Source of the DNA: Hofstenia miamia
Lineage: Eukaryota > Xenacoelomorpha > Acoela
Length of the DNA: 64,000 bases
Direction of reading: 5' to 3'
Assembly (NCBI GenBank): GCA_004352715.1
Contig: SCFE01000008.1
Location: 1,714,502 to 1,778,501, forward strand
Position numbers and translations under genes: made by a program. Positions 21,994-33,106 of this stretch are shown in pieces (the first letter of the stretch is position 1; every line of letters starts with the position of its first letter). The notes below the pieces were generated by a model that had not been told where the DNA came from, ran no database searches, and saw only the letters and a program-made list of their open reading frames with translations.

Positions 21994-24951
21994 GTTCATA
22001 AGTTTGGAAACACTCATCTTCACACATTATTTCTGCAATGATTAACATAATAACTTTGATTTTTAGAATTTGGGTCAAGTTTGGCATTGAGAATTCAAAT
22101 TTTCAAGTAATATTTTAATCAGAAATTAAGTTTTTCTCCTATTCCCTTGTGAAGGGGCACCCTAAAAACTATCTTCATAAATATGCTTGCTATGTAAATT
22201 ATAGCAAAAAATCAAATTCAGCTTCTTTAGAAATAAATTCAATAATAGTAATTATATATATATATATATATATATAATTTAATATACATACAATATACAT
22301 ATAATATACAATATACATATACATATAATATATTATACATATTATATACATATATATATGTTTAATAAAATTAAATCTAATTTAACACAAATTTTTAAAT
22401 GATCTCTTTGTTAATCTTATGCCAAAAAAGATGATAATTGTATAGATTATGATATTTTGGAAGCAATAATGTTTATTAATAATTTACATTAATGCAACAA
22501 CACACTGATAGATTCAAGCTTAGTGTATTCATACTCTTCAGGTACTCCTACCCTCCCCCGCCTAAGATTTTAATTACACTGATATTAATGTAATGATGGA
22601 TGATGAGAATAAAAGTAAACATTATCAAAAAAATAGACTTAATCTCTGGGTACACGATTTGAAGAAGGATTGAAATTCCGTTGCCCAGTAGCAACAATTA
22701 ATGTTTTAATTTTAATGTCATTAAATATGTTTATAGGATGTTTCATTCAATCATGCTAAAAATCATAAAGTTCCAATTTAGCATTTTAGTTGCCCTATGT
22801 ATATACTTATAAAAGTGATGTTGAATTTTTTTACAAAGTAGTTTTGTGCTCATAGAACAAAGAAAACAAATTTCTCAAAAAAAATTCTGTCTCTTTGATG
22901 AACCTACTAGGAGTCACACATGAGACATTGATATCGTCATTTAATGAAAAGCATTTACAGTGGAAATGAAATTCCACTATCTCTTGGAAAAGGTGCCAGC
23001 AAGACTTACAGTTACATAAACTTTACCCATCAAGGCAATTTTAATTCAAGTGTCACCCAAATAACATAACTTTCTCATGAAAATGAATATAATAATAGCT
23101 TTTTCAAACATCTTGAATTATTTTCACTTTCTTATTCTTCGGTAGTAATGCATTCCTAAAACTAAAAAAATTAATTTAAATTTTTTTTTAACTTCATCTT
23201 TACAAAAATGAATGTTATTAAATACTTTTTTGTAATATAAATTCAACTAATTTCAATTAAGGAAATGTTAATATTTCAATTTCTGCATATATAATCAAAT
23301 GAAATACTGCTATATAAATTTTTGAATTTATATATATATATATATATATATAGATAGATATATATGAAAATATGAATTATTCGTTTTATCAGAAAATATC
23401 ACCTCTGCACGCAAGCTTTGCTTACTTGGCAAAAATTTTTTTCACTTATTTATTGATTTACTATGTCATAGAATGTTACATAAGTAGTAAGGCAACCTTA
23501 GAAACAACACTGGCATTTTGATTAGTTTTTGAATTGTTGTTAGGTGATTAAATTGAAATAATATTATGAAATTTAATTTAAGCTCTTCTTGAAAATTTAC
23601 TGAATATGTTTTATTCATTACATATTCTAGGACATGTGTATAAATATTGATTTTTTGCTATAAATTTCGTCCTTGCCCTTAATACGTACGTAATCAATGT
23701 CAGATCCATATTCTTGTAAAACACANTACATGGAGAGAGAGTCGTGATCCTTAATTAGCTATGCTGGAGGGGGAGTGTAACATAATTCAAATCATGTGTG
23801 GTCAAATTGAGAGAAACAAAGGAAGAACTAAGACTGAATTTTGAAGTAAATAATAATTGTACAACACATGATTATGATTAGTTAATTATTTGTAAATTTA
23901 TAAGCATTAATTTTTCTATTAATTAATTGGCTGTACAAATGGATATTTGACAATTGGTAAAAAGGCAAAGTCGCAAAAAGCTAATTAATGCTGACGTGCA
24001 CAAGGCGGCAGACGAAAAAGAATCAAGATTTAGTAAATTGTGAACAACTCAGTATTAACAGGTACTAGCCAAATATTTGATTGTTTAAACAATTTCTAAT
24101 ATATAAACGGTGCAATATTATATTTTGCACATTAACAATAATGATTTGCTAGCGCCATTCCCACGGCTGTGCGGCTGGTAGCCGTTGGTCTACCTGATGT
24201 GCTCATAGGTTATGTGTAAGGATAGGGGTTTTTCTTCGTCATAGCTTTCCTATCGTTCGTTGTTCGTTTTATTATATTATCAAGTTTACATTAGCCCTCG
24301 CAGGAGAATTCTCAGTTTGTTTGTATTGGAAGTTTACCGATGTCATTACATTGTATTTAATTCATAGCCGACCTACGGACCTAATTCCTAGTTTTATGCT
24401 GACCGCATTGATTGTTCACATGTACGATAGGTTGTTAGCATATAGATATTTATCTGTAGGGTTATTACATGTAAGGCATGATAACAAGCTAATGCATTCA
24501 GGTTGCGAATCTCCTTTATATTACAACATCATTAATAACAAGAACAATCAATGCATTAAATTAGTAGGTTATCCACACAGTGTCACTATTGCATTATCAC
24601 ACAACATTTCATGCACTGAGTCCTTGGTGCGGCGATTGGTGTTTCTTTCGATGTTAAAGTGTTCGTTGGAATTAATAGTTACATCGTAGTTCTTCAATTC
24701 CTCTTTGTGCTTTGCCTCAGGTCGGGTGTGTAACCCTGTACTTTGTACCAACCATCTCCTGTCTTGAACCTAAATTACTGTTGTTACTCCGAGCGTCAAA
24801 TATAGTTGTTGCCTAGATATTAGTCTAATCATTAAGTAACCACAAGTAAGAACAAAAGAATAGAGATGGAATTTGGAATCTGTCACCTACCTTACTAGAC
24901 AAGGATAGGAAGTAGTCAAAGCAGCTCCTAAATTACATTCAGACTTACTAG
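19816..24951. other. Long AT-rich stretch with simple repeats, no gene supported
   Basis: Holds TA microsatellites (20479-20495, 21946-21988, 22253-22276, 23332-23352), a repeated 33-bp block (see next entry), a single N at 23726 and scattered short ORFs. ORFs at 20645-20948 and 24321-24689 show no family motifs. Decayed transposon sequence is likely, but I cannot name it. Confidence 0.45.
21914..22276. repeat. 33-bp direct repeats flanking a Tc1-end-like segment
   Basis: CTTTAGAAATAAATTCAATA... occurs at 21914-21946 and again at 22225-22257, each followed by a TA microsatellite. Between them a segment starts TACTGTTCATAAGTTTGG at 21988, resembling the outer end of Tc1-family inverted repeats. 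No matching inverted end is seen. Confidence 0.5.
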
Positions 24952-25446
24952 TTGGAAGGTTGTCAAGATTCTACATGGTCCATTAGATTATTTAGCTGCT
25001 TCCGCTTTGAAAATTTTTTGTTTCATCCTAAACAAAGAATTCGTGGATATAGCCTACCACTTCAACAAATATTACGTAGAATTGGAGAAAGTGATCAATT
25101 TCTCTTTTATAGTTGTGTTTCTAAAAAAATGTCCTCCACTCGTCTAGTAATTGATTTGAATGAAATAGCAGCTACAAATCCCAATAATTGTGTTGCACTG
25201 TACGATGGGTCGATTGGAGAAATTTTTTCTTTAAAGCCATTGATATTTCAAAAATATGCAGTTAAAACTCCCTTTATTGAATATGCCTTTGAATCAGAAG
25301 ACAGTATGAATGAAATGGTGCCCTTTTATATTGTCGATACATTAGAAAAATTAAACGAAATTGCTGTCACTGATATTAAAAGAAAGCTTGTTAGATTTCC
25401 CTACATTAACCATAAATTTGTCACAATGCCCTTTGTTAATTTTTAA
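24952..25446 (+). pseudogene. CACTA-like (Tnp2-type) protein, C-terminal part
   Basis: A 164-codon ORF whose start is probably not the true N-terminus. It contains FRFENFLFHPKQRIRGYSLP, resembling the FPFENYLxxLKKxVRxxxxPLQQ segment that follows the Tnp2-like domain in animal relatives. It then runs to a stop after the PYINHKFVTMPFVNF ending, similar to the family's usual final block. No internal stop is seen in this piece. The preceding half lies at 19168-19498 in the same orientation. Whether this is a remnant or a terminal exon of a spliced element gene cannot be told here. Confidence 0.5.
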
Positions 25447-25907
25447 ATGTATTTCTATTGTGCTGATTGTGTTTACTTTCTATGTACTATTTTTTTACCT
25501 ATTAATTAAATGTTAGAAAAATATTGATGGTATGTTTTGCTCAAATTCTGTTGTAGTTTGTGAATATATCTTTGCACGCTATTTTCCACTTGTGAAAACT
25601 CCTAGCTGAGATAAATTGTATCCATTTATTATATGATAATTAACTTTTCGGAAATGCTTCCTATATTTCGTGCGAACAGTTTATTGCCATCCAAAAATTG
25701 GGAAGAGCATCCTGTTCGTATCTTAGGAAGTGCAGGTTATTGATTTTTAATTTTTTAATTTGGATATTCACTGATTTAAATTTAATATTTTTAGACACAG
25801 TGGTTTAAGCTAAGCTAATGTGTAGCCTAGCGGAATTCACTAGTAGTTTGGATGAGCCCTCTACTTCAAAAAAGAGACGTTGGAAGCCTGCAACATTTGT
25901 TTATTTA
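25447..25907. other. Spacer between Tnp2-like and mariner relics
   Basis: AT-rich; no ORF of note. Presumably contains the left end of the mariner element below, but no inverted repeat pair was recognised. Confidence 0.4.
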
Positions 25908-27068
25908 TGGAATGTACTAAAGAAAAAGTATATTTTTTGATAGAAAGTGCCCGCAGAAACAATATGAATGCGTCGGAAATTTATGATTTCATTAATTCAG
26001 CGTGGCCTAATGAGTGCTTGTCAGTGTCACAAATTCGAGCGGTATGCCAGCAATTTCGAGAAGGACGAGACAGCTTCGAGCGGTTAAGAGGTAGTGGCAA
26101 ACAGAAAAGTGAACTTNNNNNNNNNNNNNNNNNNNNNNNNNNNNNNNNNNNNNNNNNNNNNNNNNNNNNNNNNNNNNNNNNNNNNNNNNNNNNNNNNNNN
26201 NNNNNNNNNNNNNNNNNNNNNNNNNNNNNNNNNNNNNNNNNNNNNNNNNNNNNNNNNNNNNNNNNNNNNNNNNNNNNNNNNNNNNNNNNNNNNNNNNNNN
26301 NNNNNNNNNNNNNNNNNNNNNNNNNNNNNNNNNNNNNNNNNNNNNNNNNNNNNNNNNNNNNNNNNNNNNNNNNNNNNNNNNNNNNNNNNNNNNNNNNNNN
26401 NNNNNNNNNNNNNNNNNNNNNNNNNNNNNNNNNNNNNNNNNNNNNNNNNNNNNNNNNNNNNNNNNNNNNNNNNNNNNNNNNNNNNNNNNNNNNNNNNNNN
26501 NNNNNNNNNNNNNNNNNNNNNNNNNNNNNNNNNNNNNNNNNNNNNNNNNNNNNNNNNNNNNNNNNNNNNNNNNNNNNNNNNNNNNNNNNNNNNNNNNNNN
26601 NNNNNNNNNNNNNNNNNNNNNNNNNNNNNNNNNNNNNNNNNNNNNNNNNNNNNNNNNNNNNNNNNNNNNNNNNNNGACTGCTTTGGAGAATAAGTTTCAT
26701 GTGATCATAGCTGTGACTCAAAAAGGACATCATTTTTTTCAAATATTGACACGAAACGAATCTGTCGACTCTGAACGATACATTAAGTTTCTAAGTGATT
26801 TGGAAAATTTTCTCAGAAATCAACCAGATCCAATTCTACCCGAAAATATGAGACTGCAGCATGATAATGCGCGCCCACATACCTCAAGAGCCACTGCAAT
26901 TCACATTGCTTGGAAGCACTACAAAGTGATTTCAATACACGAGCGGAAATCGAGAACTTCCTCAACGAACATTTACCACAATTCACTCCACGAAGAATGA
27001 ATAAAGCGTTGTTGGAAATGGTAGCCCACATGGCAAAGATCGTGGAAAATGGTGGTTCTTATATCTAA
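25908..27068 (+). pseudogene. mariner-superfamily transposase pseudogene, gapped
   Basis: The N-terminal part (from MECTKEKVYFLIESARRNN, 25908) has a helix-turn-helix ending QFREGRDSFERLRGSGK, as in mariner-type proteins. Ns cover 26117-26675, the first catalytic region. After the gap: FHVIIAVTQKGHHFFQI, then MRLQHDNARPHTSRAT, with the second Asp. The segment that should carry the third Asp is deleted: the text jumps to a frame-shifted C-terminus, EIENFLNEHLPQFTPRRM ... ENGGSYI, stop at 27066-27068. So it is dead through an internal deletion plus frameshift, not only through the gap. Confidence 0.75.
26117..26675. other. Assembly gap (559 Ns)
   Basis: Run of N inside the mariner relic; no sequence. 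Confidence 0.99.
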
Positions 27069-27716
27069 AAAAATTGATACATAATTCATATTCGTTCTTC
27101 AATTGACTTTCTTGTTGTTGTTTTACTTAATAAAATGTTGCTTTTGTTTCATCTAATTTGCAGCTGGGTTTCAGCAGTATGACCTATATAAACGAGTTTA
27201 AACTACAATGCATTCTAAATTATGCAAAATTTCAATATATTTAGTACAACTAAAAACAATTCATCGCGAATTTGTTAAAATTTGCTAGTCCATTAGTGTG
27301 TTGGCGATGCAAGCACCTAGCTTATCAGGATTGACGGATGGCGTCTCTTCTCTTGAAGAGTCTGCAGCATCTGCTAGAAACAACAAACGAATTTATTGAT
27401 GTTAGTCTTCTAAAATCAAAAGCGGAACGTTTGGTACTAACTGTTTCTGTTTTAAATTGCTAACAAAATTTAGTCGCGCTATCTGTCTTTAAAGGGAAAA
27501 GCCCTATTAAGTCCGTCTGTGAATTCAATGTTAAGCACTTTGATTTCACCTAATCTCTTAAAAAGTCCACTTTATAACTTCCTTGCAAGTGAGTTTTTCT
27601 GTCACCACATAAATATACACATTGTTTTTGGTAACAAATATTGTAAATTTATGCATTTTCGAAAAATGTAGATTGTACTCATACAAATCGTTTCGTGAAT
27701 TCTTTCCACTTTTAGA

Positions 27717-27852
27717 TGCTTTTCGAATGAATAGTACCACTTCCTATGCCACTGATGAAGCCATTAAAAATGCATGTAGAAGGTATTACAAAAGCGCTGC
27801 TTTTAAAAAATTTACAGTAATGGACACATTAGATAGTTCAGACAGTGCATAG
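27717..27852 (+). CDS. Possible terminal exon of unknown protein
   Basis: After a good acceptor (TTCCACTTTTAG) 44 codons are open to a TAG: FRMNSTTSYATDEAIKNACR ... KFTVMDTLDSSDSA. The TDEAIKNACRRYYKSA stretch loosely resembles the end of DUF4806 domains, which often accompany Tnp2-type elements in animals. That is a weak, memory-based comparison. No upstream exon was identified. Confidence 0.22.
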
Positions 27853-28929
27853 TTTCTTTTTATATCGTTTTCTATTAAATTTCATGTCAATATTTTTTTC
27901 AATGTATAGAGATACTGACCACAGCATTAGCATTCCTATAGTAGATAATTTTAGTTTGAATTCATTATTTTATAATTTTTAATCTTTCAAGCTTCATGGA
28001 ACTCAAAGTTGTTGGAAAGAAGGTATCTTTTTAAATGACTAATGAATTTTTTGTTTATTTTTTGCCTTTTTTTGAATAGTTATTCTTCGCAATGAATGCT
28101 GCCGGCTTCATGCTCTGATTTAAGGTAACTATAATTGATTTTACTTAATTTGAATGCTCATGCTTATTCAGTGTCTCAGTATATATTTTTCAAATTTCAA
28201 CAGTTTTTAATGATTTCTGGATTATATAAACTTGTTCCGGGCTTATGATTTGTTGATTATTATTGGTTGAAAAAACAAATTCTAATGGAGATACTGTAAA
28301 TTGGACTTGTGATACTTTCACATTAGTGTTTCAATAAATTTTTTATTATTTAGTTTGTATGTCAAGTATATCAGTGTATTTTTTAAAATTTATTTTAAAA
28401 AAGCTTGTCCAAATTTTCCATAGTTTTATAATGCACCAATTATGCACAACTCGCAAAGTCCTATTAGTGTATAATTGGAAGACCGTACAAATATTTTACT
28501 TTCTTAATTATTTTTTGCAATTAAAATTTTCACATTGGAATTTAGCCTGAAAATTTGTACAAGCTTAATTTAATATATTATTTTATAAAATACGTTGATA
28601 TACTTGCACTGCATTACTTAAATTATTGTTTTCTTTATGTATTTATATTGTAACTTTTTTATCCAAATATTGTCAGTTTTCCGCCATGTCCATTTTGTGT
28701 CCTTTTGGCGGACAGATATTGACGTCTTTTTGTCGTCCCTAAATTTGTACTAAAGGACGTCCAATGGACAAATTTGTGCTACTAGGGGCAGGTTAACTAG
28801 ACATTCTATAAGGGGATATGACGCTTCTTTCTTGTGGAGTTAATGCTCTAATTCAATTACTGAATCAATGCTCAACGTCGGCTGTAATTGCCATGTGTAT
28901 TCTAATTACAATTACGTGTAATTCAACTA
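27853..28929. other. AT-rich stretch, nothing recognised
   Basis: Contains a GC-richer patch at 28690-28800 with GGCGGACA and GTCCAATGGAC motifs, but no clear paired ends and no coding sequence. Confidence 0.4.
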
Positions 28930-28944
28930 TACCATTTTCCGTCC

Positions 28945-29022
28945 AATAATGACATTTTTGCAATCAACAATGACATTTTTGTAATCAATAGTGACATTTT
29001 TGCAATCAATAGTGACAATATA
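28945..29022. repeat. 21-bp tandem units in the Tc1-like left TIR
   Basis: Units beginning AATANTGACATTTTTG start at 28945, 28966, 28987 and 29008 (the fourth is partial). The mirrored right arm (30941-30989) has one unit fewer. Iterated sites near transposon ends commonly bind the transposase; here that is inference. Confidence 0.85.
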
Positions 29023-29330
29023 TTTTTATCTATATATTGTTTGCATTTGTAAAACTTTGAACCATTGTACAATGTTTACATGTCTTTAATGCCAATGTAC
29101 CAATGAATTACTATTTATGCTACTTTATGCGTAGTAAAAGATTATGCATGTAAACGATAATTCACGACTTTTGAAGGCTGATTTCAAAATTTTTGTGGGT
29201 ATCATAGGTAATTCACTCATTAGTCATTGTAAGATCAAAAATTTCTTCGATATTTCAAATTTGACTGTAAATAACCTGACTTTCAAATTTGAATAGCCTA
29301 ATACAGTGTACTATCTTTTGTCAAAAATCC

Positions 29331-29686
29331 NNNNNNNNNNNNNNNNNNNNNNNNNNNNNNNNNNNNNNNNNNNNNNNNNNNNNNNNNNNNNNNNNNNNNN
29401 NNNNNNNNNNNNNNNNNNNNNNNNNNNNNNNNNNNNNNNNNNNNNNNNNNNNNNNNNNNNNNNNNNNNNNNNNNNNNNNNNNNNNNNNNNNNNNNNNNNN
29501 NNNNNNNNNNNNNNNNNNNNNNNNNNNNNNNNNNNNNNNNNNNNNNNNNNNNNNNNNNNNNNNNNNNNNNNNNNNNNNNNNNNNNNNNNNNNNNNNNNNN
29601 NNNNNNNNNNNNNNNNNNNNNNNNNNNNNNNNNNNNNNNNNNNNNNNNNNNNNNNNNNNNNNNNNNNNNNNNNNNNNNNNNNNNNN
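29331..29686. other. Assembly gap (356 Ns)
   Basis: Run of N within the Tc1-like element. Confidence 0.99.
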
Positions 29687-29689
29687 GAG

Positions 29690-30587
29690 GACAAAAATGA
29701 CTGAAGAAATGATGTCCACAGTGATTCGTACAATCGAGGAAAACCCTACAGTGACTCTCAAAATATTGTCTAAAAACATCCTGTTGGGGCATGTCAGTCA
29801 CTCTACGATCTACCGACATCTTGATGGCAGATNACACTCAAAATATTGTCTGAAAACATCCTGTTGGGACATGTCAGTCAATCTACGATCTACCGACATC
29901 TCGATGGCAGATTAATAACTTATAAGATGGTGAGAAATGAGCCTGTAAGTAGGAATACCGAAGAGAACATCAAGAGGAAGAGATTTGCTATGGACTACCA
30001 AAGAGAAACACGACGCAAGGTTCATCTGGATGAAATGAACTTTAATCTTTTTTGTCTTCGAAAGTTTGGAAGATCAGCTGTCGGGTCAAGAGCGATTGTA
30101 CCAGTGAGGACGAGCAAAGGAACGAATTTGAACGTCATCTTGGCTGTGGAAGATAATGGCTCAATTGTTCTGCAGTAAGCACATATGGGAAGCATCAAAG
30201 AGAAATTCAAAGACTTCATGCAGGAGTTGTCTTTGATGCTGATGAGGACGCAGTGATTTACATGGACAACGCACCCATTCATATCAAGGAAGCAAATTTC
30301 ATGACGTCCAACAACAACATCAAATATGAAGATTCGACGCACCGTACTCTCCGCACTTCAATCCAGTTGAAGGCTACTTTTCAATCCTGAAAGCTGGTAT
30401 AAAACGTCATCTTGGAAATCTTCATCCAGGACACGATCTTGCCGGTGCTGGAGATAACTCTCTGATTTCATATCGAGCTGGAAAACTTCGGGATGCTCTT
30501 GAGCAAAGTATGCCTGATTTAACTCGAGCCAAAATTCGTAATCTATATCGTCGAGTAGACGCCGTTGTCGCTGACTGTGTACAATGA
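29690..30587 (+). pseudogene. Tc1-like transposase, frameshifted
   Basis: Pieces in order: a helix-turn-helix ending NILLGHVSHSTIYRHLDGR; first catalytic block KVHLDEMNFNLFCLRKFGRS; a run SRAIVPVRTSKGTNLNVIL, then a stop at 30176; after a frame change YMDNAPIHIKEANF with the second Asp; after another change YSPHFNPVEGYFSILKAGIK with the third acidic residue Glu; and a C-terminus ending in a TGA at 30585-30587. The catalytic residues all survive but in three frames, so this copy makes no full protein. A duplicated 80-bp stretch around the N at 29833 (29753-29832 and 29834-29914) is probably an assembly artefact rather than part of the gene. Confidence 0.8.
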
Positions 30588-31002
30588 TTGCCTCTTGGAG
30601 CTTAGAGCTGCCTACTTTTGATGAATACATCGTTCTTTGTTCCAATATTCAATTTATTTTGTTTGTTGAAATACATATTATTTACATATTATTTACATAG
30701 AATGTATCCTTTAGAATCGTTTCTAATTCGATAAAATAACCTATTGAATTTGATCAAATAGAAATTAATAATTGCTGGGTATAATAGCAGTACATTAAGT
30801 CGCTCATACCGTTATAAATACAAAAAATGCAAATAAAAAATAAATACATGCATGTACATGCATAGATACATACATTTACATACATGCATAAGTGATAAAT
30901 ACATACAAGAACAAATAAATATATTTAAAATATATTGTCACTATTGATTGCAAAAATGTCACTATTGATAGCAAAAATGTCACTATTGGACGGAAAACGG
31001 TA

Positions 31003-33106
31003 TACTACGCAATTTACTCTCAATCATTGCTACTATTTACTATGTTTTGCTGAATGCGTGCAGCAGTGTTATTCATTCTAATCTATTATACGGTGAATGG
31101 AATCTTTCTGCCTGCTTCATAGAACATGCTAGTAAATTAATTTGGATTAAATCTGGTTTCGGGTTATGTTCAACAACACTTTATGATGCTAGAATATCTT
31201 AATTTCGATTAAATAATATTCAGGAATTTAAATAATACATGGAGATATAAACAGGGTTGAAGAATATCCATATAAATGTTCTAAAACAGTAAGAGATTTA
31301 TATATCGTTCAAAAGTTATATGTAAACAATAAGTTCTAAATTTAGCAATTTCAAAATTATATAAATTTAGTAATCAAAAACTAATATAAAAAGCTATTAT
31401 TTTTAAACATAATAGTCTGCTCCATATAAAAGTATTTGTTTATAATAAAGCCATGGAAAGATAATAACTGTTGAACTGGTAAGGCCAAATGGGATTAAGA
31501 AAAATACGTGAAATTTGTTATTGGAATATTACTGGAAAATCCATTATTGTTCAAGTGTTACTATACAAATGTACCTACTAAATTTACTAATCTTTGAGGA
31601 AAAGTATGTTCTTGGACATTTATGTCATCTTTCTTAATAAATAATGCAAAGTACGTAGGAAAGCTATTATTGAACTGTGCGTTGCCCATATGTGCTCTCC
31701 TATTTAAGAAAAATGTGTTGAGAATTCGCGCAAATGAAGCTTCTTTACCTCCTTGAGAAGTTTTATGTAGAGTGGTCTCAGCTGAAAATCAAACAGCTGT
31801 TAGCAACTATTTATGGGCAAACGATACAACTTCAAAATTACCACAAAATTTAATTACTTTAGCAACAAAAGTTTCATTGTTTGCGCGATAGGACAAAAAA
31901 TTATGGCTTTAGCAAACGATTCAAAAATTTTTTGAAAATCGAAAAAATATATTTTACATGACTTTTCTAAGCTTAGCTACGTCTTTAGATGTCCAACTGC
32001 ACGAGATAAAAAACAGTACCTGTGAAAAAACAAAGTTATGAGAAAATACAGCAAATCTTTAGTAAACCGCAATTTATACATAAATGGCTGGCAAATGTTG
32101 AGGTTTCAGGAAATTTTCAGAAACTAATGAGTTATGGCAAGGACTACTCTACTAAAGGACGTGACAAGTAAAATATCTCAAGTAATGTGGAGGCGGGAAT
32201 ATATCTGTAATTTTTTTCCAGTTGTATGAAATATTAAACCACGCTAGAGTTGTCAAAAGCTTTCTTTATAGAATGCATTTAATACATCTTTTAAAACGTA
32301 TAAAATAAACTAAAATATATTAGTATCATAAAAAACAAGTAGGAAGCTGCAAAAATGCAGGTAGTTGCTCATATAGATATTTTCCAGTGAGTGACTTGGA
32401 CAGGGGAATAATGGTGAGACATACACGATGGACCTCCTGCCAGTATCTTCATCATAAAACACAAAACAGTGTTATTGGATGTTTCCTACTCATTGTTATA
32501 TTTCATTTTGTTGCTAGTTGCAAAGAGGCTTTACGGTTGCCTTCGAAGAAATGATATCTTAAACAAAGAATATTCTGATATTTCAAAATTATCTAAAAAA
32601 CAGCAAATTCATGAATATTAACCAACGAGTAAGTTTACCAAATAGATTAGAGACAACGAAAGGAAAACCAAGAATGTTCAATGAAGTAACATCTAACGCA
32701 TCATTAATAAGAATTGACGACCACGACAATTCTAGTGAGACAAATTCGGTTGTGTCTAGAACTATTTTAAATAATAATCCCCGTTTGCTCAGTATGACAA
32801 ATACTGCATGTCAATATTGTTAGGCAGATTACTACGATAATTACTTATTAAATCAGAAATATTCCTAATTTCGATGATTTTTTCTAATATATATATTTTT
32901 CTGTGTGTGTATACGGGCTTTAGATACTATAGGATTTGTATTCGCCGCCCGCACTTTTCAATTTTCCTGCGCTTTTTTTATGGAAAGCCAGAATAATTCA
33001 TTTAATCCAAAAAATTTTACATTGCGCATTTCGAAGGGGGGTCTTCTTTATATATTGTTTGATAGTCTCGTATCCAGTGGCATCTCACATATTATCTATT
33101 TCCAGT
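31003..33106. other. AT-rich stretch without supported genes
   Basis: One Ser/Asn-rich ORF at 32611-32823 (+, 70 codons, ending NTACQYC) is open longer than expected in such AT-rich DNA, but it lacks family motifs or clear splice context. A repeat at 32130-32200 has an inverted partner at 37060-37141. Confidence 0.4.
32130..32200 (+). repeat. Dispersed repeat, arm 1
   Basis: Segment with AAGGACTACTCTACTAAAGG...CAAGTAATGTGGAGGCGGGAA matches the inverse complement of 37060-37141 with few mismatches. The two arms bracket the hAT copies at a distance of about 5 kb. Confidence 0.7.

Larger units (their letters stand above)
28930..31002 (+). mobile_element. Tc1-like transposon with iterated terminal inverted repeats
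   Basis: Left end TACCATTTTCCGTCCAATA (28930) and right end, read inward, TACCGTTTTCCGTCCAATA (31002) are inverted and flanked by TA (28928-28929 and 31003-31004). The inverted repeats run on for about 90 and 70 bases as tandem 21-bp units (see separate entry). Between them lie a frameshifted transposase (29690-30587) and a gap (29331-29686). Total about 2.07 kb, longer than the usual 1.6 kb Tc1, partly because of gap padding. Confidence 0.85.

Noticed and set aside
24321-24689. 122-codon plus-strand ORF
   Set aside because: No domain, no consistent composition and no splice partner; insufficient support to call a gene.
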